Positions 1-8,348 of a DNA stretch of 64,000 nt are shown in pieces. The first letter of the stretch is position 1; every line of letters begins with the position of its first letter. Under the pieces are notes generated by a model. That model was not told the DNA's origin and searched no databases. It saw only the letters and a program-made list of their open reading frames with translations. The translations under genes were made by a program, and so were the position numbers. This DNA is from Stutzerimonas stutzeri (GTDB taxonomy: Bacteria > Pseudomonadota > Gammaproteobacteria > Pseudomonadales > Pseudomonadaceae): NCBI RefSeq assembly GCF_024448695.1, contig NZ_JAMOHY010000005.1, positions 124,001-188,000 of the forward strand. Direction: 5' to 3'.

Positions 1-21
1 CGGCGAATTCTGAATGGGCAT
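1..21 (-). CDS. Possible 5' end of a UPF0149/YgfB-family gene, cut by the window edge
   Basis: Only seven codons (MPIQNSP) are visible, read leftward from an ATG at 21-19. In pseudomonads the YgfB (UPF0149) gene, followed by pepP and ubiH, is transcribed divergently from the zapB-like/zapA pair, which fits this position. The call rests on gene order and a short N-terminus, so it is tentative. Confidence 0.35.
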
Positions 22-144
22 TGGCAGCTAGGCGCACGAGGGCGCTAATGTCTAGAATGAAGGCCTCGTATCCTAGCACCGGCGAACGAGCCAAGACCAT
101 CGAAGCGAGACTTGCCGGCACTCGCCTCAATCATCGGGAATTCC

Positions 145-354
145 ATGGAAGACGCCGACCTGCAACTGCTGAGCACGCGACTAGAGCAGCTGATCCAGCG
201 CATCGAGCAGTTGAAAGTACAGAATCGCCTGCTTCAGCACAGCGAACAGGCGTGGCGTGAGGAGCGTGCCCAGCTGATTGAAAAGAACGAAATGGCCCGC
301 GTGAAGGTCGAATCCATGATTTCGCGCCTGAAAGCTCTGGAGCAGGACTCATGA
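145..354 (+). CDS. TIGR02449-type small coiled-coil protein (ZapB-like)
   Basis: A 69-residue, almost wholly coiled-coil protein (leucine-rich heptads in residues 8-65, e.g. LEQLIQRIEQLKVQNRLL). Proteins of this family sit directly upstream of zapA in pseudomonads and are presumed to be cytosolic division accessories; the exact role is inferred. The ATG at 145 is preferred over an upstream in-frame ATG at 112 because family members start with a short acidic N-terminus (MEDADLQ). Its stop overlaps the zapA start (ATGA at 351-354), so the two are probably translationally coupled. Confidence 0.82.
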   Translation: MEDADLQLLSTRLEQLIQRIEQLKVQNRLLQHSEQAWREERAQLIEKNEMARVKVESMISRLKALEQDS

Positions 355-662
355 ACCAGTCGAACACCGTTACCGTGCATATCCTGGACAAGGAATACTG
401 CATCGCCTGTCCCACCGAAGAGCGCAGCAACCTGGAAGGTGCCGCGAGCTATCTGGACCGCAAGATGCGCGAGATTCGCAGCAGCGGGAAAGTGATCGGT
501 GCTGACCGTATTGCGGTCATGGCGGCGCTGAACATTACCCATGAACTGCTGCACAAGCATGACCGCCTGGACGCCGAGGCCAACAGTGCGCGTGAACACG
601 TGCGTACCCTGCTCGAACGCGTCGATAGCGCTCTGGCCGACCCGAATACCTCCGGCAACTGA
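351..662 (+). CDS. zapA: Cell division protein ZapA
   Basis: A 103-residue ZapA. Known family role: a small cytosolic protein that binds FtsZ and cross-links protofilaments in the Z ring. The N-terminal beta region (VTVHILDKEYCIACP) and the long C-terminal helix with the conserved stretch ADRIAVMAALNITHELL are visible, and length matches the family. It overlaps the preceding coiled-coil gene by 4 nt and is followed by the 6S RNA gene and ygfA, the conserved gammaproteobacterial zapA-ssrS-ygfA arrangement. Confidence 0.94.
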   Translation: MNQSNTVTVHILDKEYCIACPTEERSNLEGAASYLDRKMREIRSSGKVIGADRIAVMAALNITHELLHKHDRLDAEANSAREHVRTLLERVDSALADPNTSGN

Positions 663-683
663 TGAACGGTTCACGGATTGCGT

Positions 684-689
684 TATAAT
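684..689 (+). promoter_or_regulatory. -10 box of the 6S RNA promoter
   Basis: A perfect TATAAT lies 9 nt before the predicted 5' end of the 6S RNA. No convincing -35 hexamer sits at 16-18 nt; GATGAA (661-666) is at 17 nt but matches poorly. Confidence 0.6.
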
Positions 690-697
690 CCCCGCAC

Positions 698-878
698 CTC
701 CCTGGCATGTTCGCCAGTCGGCGATGACCCTCTCCCGATAAGCAACATCATGGAGGCTACATGTGGTGCTGGTGTGCATGTCCGCCTGACGGAAAGCCTT
801 AAAGTGCCCTGTAGTCGCCACCTTGAACTCTCGGGTTCAAGGGCCTACGCGGGCAGCGGCATGCTGGGGAGTCTTTTT
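698..878 (+). ncRNA. ssrS: 6S RNA
   Basis: The known regulatory RNA that binds sigma70-RNA polymerase holoenzyme by mimicking an open promoter. The 5' end CTCCCTGGCATG (698-709) is complementary, with wobble, to the 3' end CATGCTGGGGAG (860-871), giving the closing stem of a long, largely double-stranded rod. A T-rich stretch follows (872-878). The position between zapA and ygfA is the conserved location. The 5' end is placed from pairing and the TATAAT at 684-689; the ends are approximate to a few nt. Confidence 0.85.
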
Positions 879-880
879 CC

Positions 881-1507
881 ATGATCATCGCAGAAGGCCT
901 TTCGCGCCCTGCGCTGCGCCGCTTGCTGCGACATGAGCGCCGCAACCTTTCCCCCACCCAGCAACGTCTCGCCGCACGGCGACTCCATCGTCAGCTGGCA
1001 CAACATCCCCTGTTCCGCCGCGCACGACATATCGCTCTCTATCTGCCCAACGATGGCGAAATCGATCCTCGACCGCTGCTGCGTGCCGCACAGAAAATGG
1101 GCAAGGCTATCTACCTGCCGGTCCTCAACGCCTGGCCGCGAACCCGCATGGTGTTTCAGCGCATTCTGCCGGGCGAACGCCTGAAGCCCAACCGCTTCGG
1201 TATCGCCGAGCCGGAATTCTGCCCGGCGCGCCAACAGCCCGTCTGGACGCTGGACCTGCTGCTGATGCCACTGGTGGGGTTCGACGAGCACGGCGGACGC
1301 CTGGGCATGGGCGGCGGCTTCTATGATCGCAGCCTGGCGTATCGCTCATGGCGCAAAAAAAGTCACAAACCGACGCTTCTTGGACTTGCCCATGAATGTC
1401 AGAAGGTCGATCGCCTGCCATTGGCAAGCTGGGATATTGATTTGCAGGCGGCAGTAACAGACAGATGCTGGCATGTGAAACGGGACAGGACGTCCGGAGA
1501 AGCATGA
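881..1507 (+). CDS. ygfA: 5-formyltetrahydrofolate cyclo-ligase
   Basis: A 208-residue enzyme of the 5-FTHF cyclo-ligase (MTHFS) family, which uses ATP to convert 5-formyltetrahydrofolate to 5,10-methenyltetrahydrofolate in cytosolic one-carbon metabolism. The signature GRLGMGGGFYDRSL at about residues 138-151 is the conserved nucleotide/folate-binding loop. The N-terminal basic helix (RRLLRHERRNLSPTQQ) is typical. It starts 3 nt after the 6S RNA terminator region, as in other gammaproteobacteria where 6S RNA and ygfA share a transcript. Confidence 0.93.
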   Translation: MIIAEGLSRPALRRLLRHERRNLSPTQQRLAARRLHRQLAQHPLFRRARHIALYLPNDGEIDPRPLLRAAQKMGKAIYLPVLNAWPRTRMVFQRILPGERLKPNRFGIAEPEFCPARQQPVWTLDLLLMPLVGFDEHGGRLGMGGGFYDRSLAYRSWRKKSHKPTLLGLAHECQKVDRLPLASWDIDLQAAVTDRCWHVKRDRTSGEA

Positions 1508-1509
1508 CT

Positions 1510-1527
1510 GGCCGCATCCGTGCGGCC
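1510..1527. terminator. Hairpin between convergent ygfA and the small membrane gene
   Basis: Perfect 7-bp inverted repeat GGCCGCA / TGCGGCC with a 4-nt loop, between two convergent genes. No U-tract follows, so terminator function is only inferred from position. Confidence 0.45.
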
Positions 1528-1534
1528 TGACCGA

Positions 1535-1684
1535 TCAGCGCTGGAGTTGTTGCGAATGGCTGAGCGGGATCATGGGCGCCGTATCATCCGAGCGCTCCCA
1601 TAGCCCCTGAGTATAGCCCGTGGTGACTACGCCCAAACCAAAAATCAGCACCAGGACCCAAACAATATCAGGCTTGCGTTTCAT
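1535..1684 (-). CDS. Small inner-membrane protein of unknown function
   Basis: A 49-residue protein with one transmembrane segment (VWVLVLIFGLGVVTTGY, residues 8-24) after a short basic N-terminus (MKRKPDI) and a hydrophilic tail. The ATG at 1684 is chosen because a GGGGGAGG ribosome-binding site lies just upstream on the minus strand; a longer in-frame extension to 1777 lacks one. Proteins starting MKRKPDIVWVLV occur at this locus in pseudomonads, as far as I recall, with no assigned role. Confidence 0.72.
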   Translation of the reverse strand: MKRKPDIVWVLVLIFGLGVVTTGYTQGLWERSDDTAPMIPLSHSQQLQR

Positions 1685-1878
1685 AACAGTTTCGCCTCCC
1701 CCTGCCAGGCGAATAGTTTTGCCAAGCCGTATCATTTTAATTTTCAGGCTCGACAACACCAACCTCAAGCGCGGCATTCTCCGCTATGCCTCCATGCAGT
1801 GCAAACACGCATCGGAACCGATTGTCGGGGAATTTGCGTTCGAGAACCCTTTGAAGCGAATCACTGAGAGCAAATAAC

Positions 1879-2328
1879 ATGCCGTACTGGCTGATGAAGT
1901 CTGAACCCGACGAATTCTCCATTCGAGATCTCGAACAACTCGGCCTTGCACGCTGGGATGGCGTGCGCAATTACCAGGCCCGCAATTACCTGCGGGCAAT
2001 GAATGAAGGCGACCGGTTTTTCTTCTATCACTCCAGTTGCGCAACGCCCGGCATTGCAGGCATCGGCAGCATCGTTCGCGCCGCCTACCCGGACCCTACC
2101 GCCGTCGATCCCGAAAGCCCCTACTTCGCCGCCAAAGCCACGGAGACGAACAATCCCTGGAGCGCGGTGGACGTCAGCTTCCTCGAGATTATCCAGCCAG
2201 TCCTGACACTATCCCGACTCAAGGCCGAACCGGCGCTTGCACAGATGCCCTTGGTGCACAAAGGCAGCCGGCTCTCCGTGATGCCCGTCAGCGAGGCGCA
2301 ATGGCAGGCCATTCTGGCCATGCGCTGA
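1879..2328 (+). CDS. EVE (PUA-like) domain protein
   Basis: A 149-residue single-domain EVE protein. The family has a PUA-like fold related to YTH domains and is thought to bind modified nucleic-acid bases; the cellular role here is unknown. Seen: the opening YWLMKSEPDEFSI, the WDGVRNYQARNYLR segment (about 25-38), GDRFFFYHSS (45-54) and the later NPWSAVDV, all family hallmarks. The gene is monocistronic and convergent with the FliL-like gene downstream. Confidence 0.9.
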   Translation: MPYWLMKSEPDEFSIRDLEQLGLARWDGVRNYQARNYLRAMNEGDRFFFYHSSCATPGIAGIGSIVRAAYPDPTAVDPESPYFAAKATETNNPWSAVDVSFLEIIQPVLTLSRLKAEPALAQMPLVHKGSRLSVMPVSEAQWQAILAMR

Positions 2329-2345
2329 GCAGCAATCAGCGCTGC

Positions 2346-2750
2346 TTATTGAATGATCAGGTTGTTGAACAACAGGTCATCCACCAGAGGCTTGCCCTCT
2401 TCCTGAGTAAGCACAGCCTGCACCTGCTCAAGGGCTTCCTTGCGCAGAGCCTCTTTGGCCTCGACACTTCCCAGACTGGCATCGGTCTGCTGGGAAAACA
2501 GCATCACCAGCTGATTGCGGATCAACGGCTCATGGTGCTTGACCCTGGCTTCGGCCTCGCTGGTGCCGATGCGCAAGGCAACATCCGCCTTGTAATACTT
2601 CAATTTCCCATCCGCGCCGTAGTTACCCACCAACGCAGGCACCAGGGTGTAGTAGATGGCTTTGGTCGCCGCCGTATCGGTTGCGGATTTTTCGGCCAGA
2701 GCCGGCGCGGCCAGACCAAGAGCCAGACAGAAAGCAAGAATGCGCGTCAC
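2346..2750 (-). CDS. Secreted FliL-like protein
   Basis: A 134-residue protein with a signal peptide (MTRILAFCLALGLAAPALA) and a FliL-like domain (YYTLVPALVGNYG, KADVALRIG, RNQLVMLFSQQ). FliL proteins bind the flagellar basal body near the stator. This copy lies away from flagellar genes and has a cleavable-looking signal instead of FliL's N-terminal anchor, so a flagellar role is not established. It is convergent with the EVE gene and divergent from the quinone oxidoreductase gene. Confidence 0.78.
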   Translation of the reverse strand: MTRILAFCLALGLAAPALAEKSATDTAATKAIYYTLVPALVGNYGADGKLKYYKADVALRIGTSEAEARVKHHEPLIRNQLVMLFSQQTDASLGSVEAKEALRKEALEQVQAVLTQEEGKPLVDDLLFNNLIIQ

Positions 2751-2913
2751 GAGACAACTCCAGGGAAAACGGGCACCAGCATAACCACTACCAGGCGCAG
2801 ACCCAAGTCCGGCCTGTTATGTATCACCATCACGCCAGGCCATGCTCATTGCACCTGCAGGTCAGCCTTCTAGACTGCTCGGAACAATGCCCCCAAAACA
2901 AAAAGGAAGCCTG

Positions 2914-3894
2914 ATGAAAGCCGTTCTCTGCAAAGCCTTTGGCCCAGCCGAAAACCTCGCCGTTGAAGAAATCGATGGCCCTACGATCAAAAAAGGTGAG
3001 GTACTGCTCGACGTGCATGCAGCCGGGGTCAACTTTCCGGACACACTCATCATCGAAGGCAAATATCAGTTCAAGCCCCCCTTTCCCTTTTCACCGGGTG
3101 GCGAGGCAGCAGGCGTGGTGGCCGCAGTGGGCGAAAGCATCACTCACCTGAAGGCCGGCGACCGGGTCATGGCGCTCACTGGTTGGGGCAGCTTTGCCGA
3201 ACAGGTCGCAGTGCCTGGCCAGAATGCATTGCCCATGCCTGCCAACATGGATTTCACCACCGCTGCAGCCTTCGGCATGACCTACGGCACCTCGATGCAC
3301 GCACTGACGCAGCGCGCCAACCTGCAGCCCGGCGAAACCCTGCTGGTACTCGGCGCCTCAGGTGGTGTCGGGCTGGCAGCAGTGGAGATCGGCAAGGCCA
3401 TGGGCGCCCGGGTGATTGCGGCAGCCTCGAGCGCCGAAAAACTGGAGGTCGCCCGTAACGCCGGCGCCGACGAACTCATCAACTACACCGAATCCAGCCT
3501 GCGGGAACGCCTCAAGGAACTCACCAATGGTCAGGGCGCGGACGTGATCTACGACCCGGTCGGCGGCACACTTTTCGAGGAAGCCTTTCGCAGCATTGCC
3601 TGGAACGGTCGCATGCTGGTGGTGGGATTTGCAGCGGGTGGTGACATTCCCACGCTGCCGGCCAACCTGCCCCTGCTCAAGGGAGCCTCGCTGGTAGGCG
3701 TATTCTGGGGCGCATTCGCCCAGCGTCAGCCACAGGACAATGCCGCCAATTTCAGACAACTGTTTGCCTGGTACGCCGAGGGCAAACTCAAGCCCCTGGT
3801 CTCACAAACCTTTGCCCTCGAACAGGCCGGACAGGCAATCAATACGCTCGGACAGCGCAAGGCCGTGGGCAAACTGGTGGTGAAGGTGCGCTAG
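2914..3894 (+). CDS. NADPH:quinone oxidoreductase, zinc-free MDR family
   Basis: A 326-residue medium-chain dehydrogenase/reductase of the quinone reductase type. An N-terminal GroES-like fold with AAGVNFPDTLIIEGKYQ (about 34-50) precedes the Rossmann fold, with the NADPH-binding loop GASGGVGLAA (about 148-157). The zinc-ligand cysteines of alcohol dehydrogenases are absent. The predicted reaction is NADPH-dependent reduction of quinones or enones; the substrate cannot be told. The ATG at 2914 has an AAGGAAG site upstream; an in-frame ATG at 2842 would add residues not typical of the family. Confidence 0.9.
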   Translation: MKAVLCKAFGPAENLAVEEIDGPTIKKGEVLLDVHAAGVNFPDTLIIEGKYQFKPPFPFSPGGEAAGVVAAVGESITHLKAGDRVMALTGWGSFAEQVAVPGQNALPMPANMDFTTAAAFGMTYGTSMHALTQRANLQPGETLLVLGASGGVGLAAVEIGKAMGARVIAAASSAEKLEVARNAGADELINYTESSLRERLKELTNGQGADVIYDPVGGTLFEEAFRSIAWNGRMLVVGFAAGGDIPTLPANLPLLKGASLVGVFWGAFAQRQPQDNAANFRQLFAWYAEGKLKPLVSQTFALEQAGQAINTLGQRKAVGKLVVKVR

Positions 3895-3904
3895 CGAAAA
3901 GCGA

Positions 3905-3929
3905 GGTGGATCAGGCCTACCGATCCACC
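3905..3929. terminator. Hairpin between convergent genes
   Basis: GGTGGATC / GATCCACC inverted repeat with a 9-nt loop, between the convergent quinone reductase and secB genes. A second GC-rich inverted repeat (GCGGGGA ... TCCCCGC) lies in 3931-3975. No U-tract is visible, so termination is inferred from position. Confidence 0.35.
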
Positions 3930-3982
3930 CGCGGGGAAGAGTGGATGCAGAAAGCTACATTCCACCCTCCCCGCCGTGCTTA

Positions 3983-4483
3983 TCAGTGAGCAGTAGCCGG
4001 AGCTGCGCCACCAGCGGCCTGCTGGATACGCTGCAGTTCCTGGGCGTAAAGCGCATCGAAGTTCACTGGCGCCAGCATCAGAGCCGGGAAAGAGCCTCGC
4101 GTGACCAGACTATCCAGCGCTTCGCGCGCGTAAGGGAACAGGATATTCGGGCAGAAGGCCCCCAGCGTGTGGCTCATGGCCTGAGGCTCAAGACCTTTGA
4201 TCAGGAATATCCCGGCCTGCTGGACTTCGGCGATAAAGGCGACTTCTTCACCCGTCTTCACAGTGACCGAGAGGGTCAGCACCACTTCGTGAAAATCACC
4301 TTCCAGCGCCTTCTGCCGGGTGTTCAGATCCAGCGCAACACTGGGATTCCATTCCTGGCGGAAGATCTCGGGACTTTTTGGCGCCTCGAAGGAAAGGTCA
4401 CGAACGTAGATGCGCTGCAGGGAAAACTGTGCGCCCTGCTCTTCCTGAGCGGCGGCTGCGCCGTTGTTTGCTTGTTCAGTCAT
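3983..4483 (-). CDS. secB: Protein-export chaperone SecB
   Basis: A 166-residue SecB, the cytosolic tetrameric chaperone that keeps preproteins unfolded and hands them to SecA. Family stretches seen: [16 protein letters not shown] (about 20-35), GIFLIKG and [20 protein letters not shown] (about 111-130). An acidic/alanine-rich N-terminus and an alanine-rich C-terminus are usual in pseudomonads. Downstream of grxC and the rhodanese-like gene on the same strand, the conserved order of the gpmI-secB region. Confidence 0.95.
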   Translation of the reverse strand: MTEQANNGAAAAQEEQGAQFSLQRIYVRDLSFEAPKSPEIFRQEWNPSVALDLNTRQKALEGDFHEVVLTLSVTVKTGEEVAFIAEVQQAGIFLIKGLEPQAMSHTLGAFCPNILFPYAREALDSLVTRGSFPALMLAPVNFDALYAQELQRIQQAAGGAAPATAH

Positions 4484-4584
4484 GTGAAAGCCTTCTCGCT
4501 GTGCATGTTGTATTGGATTCCCCTGCCCGGATGCGGCATCCGGGCAACCCTGTCAGGCCGTTGAAAACCGCCTGCTCTGGCAGA

Positions 4585-4839
4585 TCAGCCCTGAAGCATC
4601 GCATCCAGCCGCCCCGCACGCTCCAGGGCGTGCAGCTCATCACAGCCACCGACGTGCCTGTCACCGATCCATATCTGCGGCACCGAAGTGCGCCCGGCCT
4701 TGCTCGCCATTTCGGCGCGCAGCGCAGGCTTCCCATCCACGGAAATTTCGCGGAAGGCAACGCCCTTACGCTCCAGCAGGCTCTTGGCCCGCACACAGAA
4801 GGGGCACCAGGCGGTGGTATAGATGAGAACTTCAGGCAT
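4585..4839 (-). CDS. grxC: Glutaredoxin 3
   Basis: An 84-residue dithiol glutaredoxin with active site CPFC (about residues 12-15), the TSVPQIWIGDRHVGG cis-proline/GSH-binding stretch (about 51-65) and the final helix. It reduces protein disulfides with glutathione in the cytosol. It lies 2 bp downstream of the rhodanese-like gene and upstream of secB, consistent with one minus-strand operon. Confidence 0.94.
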   Translation of the reverse strand: MPEVLIYTTAWCPFCVRAKSLLERKGVAFREISVDGKPALRAEMASKAGRTSVPQIWIGDRHVGGCDELHALERAGRLDAMLQG

Positions 4840-4841
4840 GT

Positions 4842-5255
4842 TTACTTGACCACTGGCAGATTCTCGCCGCGCCAGCTGGACATCCCCCCGGACAGCTTGG
4901 CGGCAGTAAAGCCTGCCTTCTTCAGCTCACGGCAGACCGTTCCGGCGTGCTGGCCCATGGCATCGACGACAACGATCGTCCTGGCCTTGTGCTTTTCCAG
5001 CTCGCTCAATCGGCTGACCAATTTTTCGTGAGGAATGTTCAATGAATCGACGATATGGCCGGCATCGAACTCCTTCTTGCCACGTACGTCCAACACCACG
5101 CCTTCGTCACGATTGACCAGCGCTGTCAATTCTCGGCTGCCCAGACTCTTGCCGCCCTTTTGCGTTTCAGTGATCGCAAGCAGAACGAGCAATGCCAGGA
5201 AGATGCTGACAAGTACAAAGTTGTTGGAGACAAATTCAATCAGGTTAGCGACCAT
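4842..5255 (-). CDS. Membrane-anchored rhodanese-like protein
   Basis: A 137-residue protein with an N-terminal transmembrane segment (NFVLVSIFLALLVLLAI, about 11-27) and a cytosolic rhodanese fold (VVLDVRGKKEFDAGHI, then SLNIPHEKL). The usual catalytic cysteine position reads VVDAMGQHAG, so the canonical CR-loop cysteine seems absent; a cysteine follows later in TVCRELKKAG. Sulfurtransferase activity is therefore doubtful. First gene of the rhodanese-grxC-secB block and divergent from gpmI across a 120-bp gap. Confidence 0.88.
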   Translation of the reverse strand: MVANLIEFVSNNFVLVSIFLALLVLLAITETQKGGKSLGSRELTALVNRDEGVVLDVRGKKEFDAGHIVDSLNIPHEKLVSRLSELEKHKARTIVVVDAMGQHAGTVCRELKKAGFTAAKLSGGMSSWRGENLPVVK

Positions 5256-5375
5256 CTACAAGGTTCCCGGAGGGTAAAATCCCGGCAGTATACACAGCCC
5301 CCTTTGCCGGCTGAACCCTGCCAATCGTGTAGAATTGCCGCCCTTATTCGCGCCCTCGTGCAAGGAGCCAGATAA

Positions 5376-6914
5376 ATGCCCGCCGCGCCCAAACCCCTGG
5401 TACTGATCATCCTCGATGGCTTCGGACACAGTGACAGCCCCGAATACAACGCCATCCATGCGGCCAGCACACCGATTTACGACCAGCTGCGCGCCACCCG
5501 CCCGCACGGGTTGATCTCCGGCAGCGGCATGGATGTCGGACTACCTGACGGGCAGATGGGCAACTCGGAAGTCGGCCACATGAACCTCGGCGCGGGCCGC
5601 GTGGTGTATCAGGATTTCACCCGCGTGACCAAATCCATCCGTGACGGCGACTTCTTCACCAACCCGGCCATCTGCGCCGCCGTGGACAAGGCCGCAGGCA
5701 ACGGCAAGGCCGTGCACATTCTCGGCCTGCTTTCGGACGGCGGCGTGCACAGCCATCAGGATCACCTGGTAGCCATGGCCGAACTGGCGGCCAAGCGCGG
5801 CGCCGAAAAGATCTACCTGCATGCCTTCCTCGACGGTCGCGACACGCCCCCCAAGAGCGCGCAGAGCTCCATCGAACTGCTGCAAGCCACGTTCACCCGC
5901 CTGGGCAAAGGCCGCATCGCCAGCCTGATCGGTCGTTATTTCGCCATGGACCGCGACAACCGCTGGGATCGCGTACAGCAAGCCTATGAACTGATCGTCA
6001 ACGGCAAGGCCGAATACCAGTCCGATTACGCAGTGGACGGCCTGATCGCCGCCTACGAGCGCGGCGAAAGCGACGAGTTCGTCAAAGCCACCTCCATCGG
6101 CGAGGCGGTACGCGTGGAAGACGGCGATGCCGTGGTGTTCATGAACTTCCGTGCCGACCGCGCCCGCGAGCTGACCCGCGCCTTCGTCGAACCGGGCTTC
6201 AAGGAATTCCAGCCTACGCGCACACCGCAACTGGCCGGCTTCGTCATGCTCACCCAGTACGCCGCGAGTATTCCAGCCCCCGCCGCCTACGCCCCCGAGG
6301 CCCTGACCAACGTGCTTGGGGAGTACCTGGCCAACAACGGCAAAACCCAATTGCGCATTGCCGAGACCGAGAAATACGCCCACGTCACCTTCTTTTTTTC
6401 CGGCGGTCGCGAAGAGCCATTCGCGGGCGAAGAGCGCATCCTGATCCCGTCGCCGCAAGTCGCCACCTATGACCTGCAACCGGAAATGAGCGCCCCCGAA
6501 GTCACCGACCGCATTGTCGATGCCATCGAAAACCAGCGCTTCGACGTCATCATCGTCAACTATGCCAACGGTGACATGGTCGGCCACACCGGCGTATTCG
6601 AGGCAGCCGTCAAGGCAGTGGAATGCCTGGACAAGTGCGTTGGTCGAATTGTCGAAGCGCTGGACAGGGTCGGCGGCGAGGCGCTGATCACTGCCGATCA
6701 CGGCAACGTCGAGCAGATGGAAGACGTCATGACCGGCCAGGCGCATACCGCACATACCTGCGAGCCGGTGCCCTTTATCTATGTTGGCAAGCGCAAGGTC
6801 AGCATCCGCGAGGGCGCTGTGCTCGCCGACGTCGCACCGACAATGCTGACCCTGCTGGGGCTGCCGGTTCCGGCCGAGATGAGCGGACGCTCGATTGTCG
6901 AACTGAAAGGATGA
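5376..6914 (+). CDS. gpmI: 2,3-bisphosphoglycerate-independent phosphoglycerate mutase
   Basis: A 512-residue cofactor-independent mutase that interconverts 3- and 2-phosphoglycerate in glycolysis/gluconeogenesis. The N-terminal metal motif LIILDGFG, the phosphoserine loop [15 protein letters not shown] (about 60-74), the [11 protein letters not shown] segment and the C-terminal metal-binding [10 protein letters not shown] (about 437-446) are all present. Length is standard. Divergent from the rhodanese gene; envC follows in the same direction. Confidence 0.96.
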   Translation: MPAAPKPLVLIILDGFGHSDSPEYNAIHAASTPIYDQLRATRPHGLISGSGMDVGLPDGQMGNSEVGHMNLGAGRVVYQDFTRVTKSIRDGDFFTNPAICAAVDKAAGNGKAVHILGLLSDGGVHSHQDHLVAMAELAAKRGAEKIYLHAFLDGRDTPPKSAQSSIELLQATFTRLGKGRIASLIGRYFAMDRDNRWDRVQQAYELIVNGKAEYQSDYAVDGLIAAYERGESDEFVKATSIGEAVRVEDGDAVVFMNFRADRARELTRAFVEPGFKEFQPTRTPQLAGFVMLTQYAASIPAPAAYAPEALTNVLGEYLANNGKTQLRIAETEKYAHVTFFFSGGREEPFAGEERILIPSPQVATYDLQPEMSAPEVTDRIVDAIENQRFDVIIVNYANGDMVGHTGVFEAAVKAVECLDKCVGRIVEALDRVGGEALITADHGNVEQMEDVMTGQAHTAHTCEPVPFIYVGKRKVSIREGAVLADVAPTMLTLLGLPVPAEMSGRSIVELKG

Positions 6915-7049
6915 AATTGCAGGGCATTTGAAACCCGCCGCTGCGGTATGCCGTCATGTACGCTTGGCGCGTTGCAACCCGCCCTACAGCTTGTGGCCGT
7001 TTTTTTAGGCATACTACGGCGGTCGTTGATCTCTCGGTTACGCCAGCCA

Positions 7050-8309
7050 ATGCCCCGTTTAATTCTCGCCTTCGCGTTTTTCTGCCTGCTCGGCCCTGCC
7101 GTGGCGGATGAGCGTGCAGCAGCACGCCAGCAGATAGAAGCCGCCCGCAAGGACGTCGCCGAATTGCAGAAGTTGCTCAAGCAGATCGAGCAGGAAAAGT
7201 CTGCCGTGCACAAGCAGCTGCAGACCACCGAAAGCGAAATGGGCACGCTGGAAAAGCAGGTGGACTCGCTGCAGCAGGAAATCGACCGCAGCGAAGCCGA
7301 ACTGGAGCGTCTCAACGAAGAAAAAACCACCCTCGAAGGCGCCCGCATCGAACAGCAGCGATTGATCGGCATCCAGGCCCGCGCCGCCTATCAGAGTGGT
7401 CGCCAGGAATACCTCAAACTGCTGCTCAACCAGCAGAACCCGGAAAAATTCAGCCGCTCCCTGACCTACTACGACTACCTGAGCAAAGCGCGCTTCGAGC
7501 AGCTCGAACACTTCAACGAAACCCTGCGGCAACTGGCAACCGTTGAAGCCGGTATCGAGCAGCAGCAGGCAACTCTGAGCAAGCAGCAGGACGGCCTGAA
7601 GCAGCGTCAAGTCCAGCTTGCCGAAGTTCGCAAACAGCGCCAGCAGACCCTGGCCAAACTGGACAGAGACTTGTCCAGCCGCGACAGCAAGCTCAAGGCT
7701 CGCCAGCAGGAACAGGCGCAGCTCGAGCGCGTACTCAAGACCATCGAGGAAACCCTGGCGCGCCAGGCCCGCGAGGCCGAGGAGCAGCGCCAGCGCGCCC
7801 TGGCCCTCGCGCGCGAAGAACAGATGCGCCAGCAGCCATCAGGCACGGCAGCCTCGACAACCTCAGGCCCGTTCGTTTCCAGTGCCGGCGCGAGCTTCGG
7901 CGGCCCTTTTGCCAATGCCAAGGGCAAGCTGCCCTGGCCGGTCGATGGACGTCTGGTCGCCGGCTACGGCACTCCTCGCGGCGGCGACGCTCGAACCAAA
8001 TGGGACGGCGTCCTGATCGGCGCCGCTATCGGCACCCAGGTACGCGCCGTGCATGGTGGTCGCGTGGTGTTCGCCGACTGGCTGCGTGGCGCCGGACTGC
8101 TGGTGATTCTCGACCACGGCAACGGCTATCTGAGCCTGTACGGGCATAATCAAAGCCTGTTGCGCGACGCCGGTGAAATCGTCAAGGCCGGAGATCCCAT
8201 TGCCACTGTAGGCAACAGTGGCGGGCAGGAAGCCGCTGCACTGTATTTCGCCATTCGTCAGCAGGGTCGCCCTAGCGATCCAGCGCAATGGTGTCGCGCA
8301 CAAGGCTAG
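7050..8309 (+). CDS. envC: Murein hydrolase activator EnvC
   Basis: A 419-residue periplasmic protein: signal peptide (RLILAFAFFCLLGPAVA), two long coiled-coil arms (about 25-270) and a C-terminal LytM/M23 domain. The LytM domain is degenerate: positions that hold zinc ligands in active M23 enzymes read TKWDG and LYFAIR instead of HxGxD and HxH. This fits EnvC, which activates amidases AmiA/B at the septum and does not cut peptidoglycan itself. The ATG at 7050 is preferred to one at 6948 because it gives a proper signal peptide. Followed by ctpA. Confidence 0.9.
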   Translation: MPRLILAFAFFCLLGPAVADERAAARQQIEAARKDVAELQKLLKQIEQEKSAVHKQLQTTESEMGTLEKQVDSLQQEIDRSEAELERLNEEKTTLEGARIEQQRLIGIQARAAYQSGRQEYLKLLLNQQNPEKFSRSLTYYDYLSKARFEQLEHFNETLRQLATVEAGIEQQQATLSKQQDGLKQRQVQLAEVRKQRQQTLAKLDRDLSSRDSKLKARQQEQAQLERVLKTIEETLARQAREAEEQRQRALALAREEQMRQQPSGTAASTTSGPFVSSAGASFGGPFANAKGKLPWPVDGRLVAGYGTPRGGDARTKWDGVLIGAAIGTQVRAVHGGRVVFADWLRGAGLLVILDHGNGYLSLYGHNQSLLRDAGEIVKAGDPIATVGNSGGQEAAALYFAIRQQGRPSDPAQWCRAQG

Positions 8310-8348
8310 CCAAGTCACCGAATGCGTTCTCACAACCGGAGTTCGACA

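Noticed and set aside
5541..6755. A 404-codon frame opposite gpmI
   Set aside because: Antisense shadow of a GC-rich conserved gene; no ribosome site and no recognisable domain.
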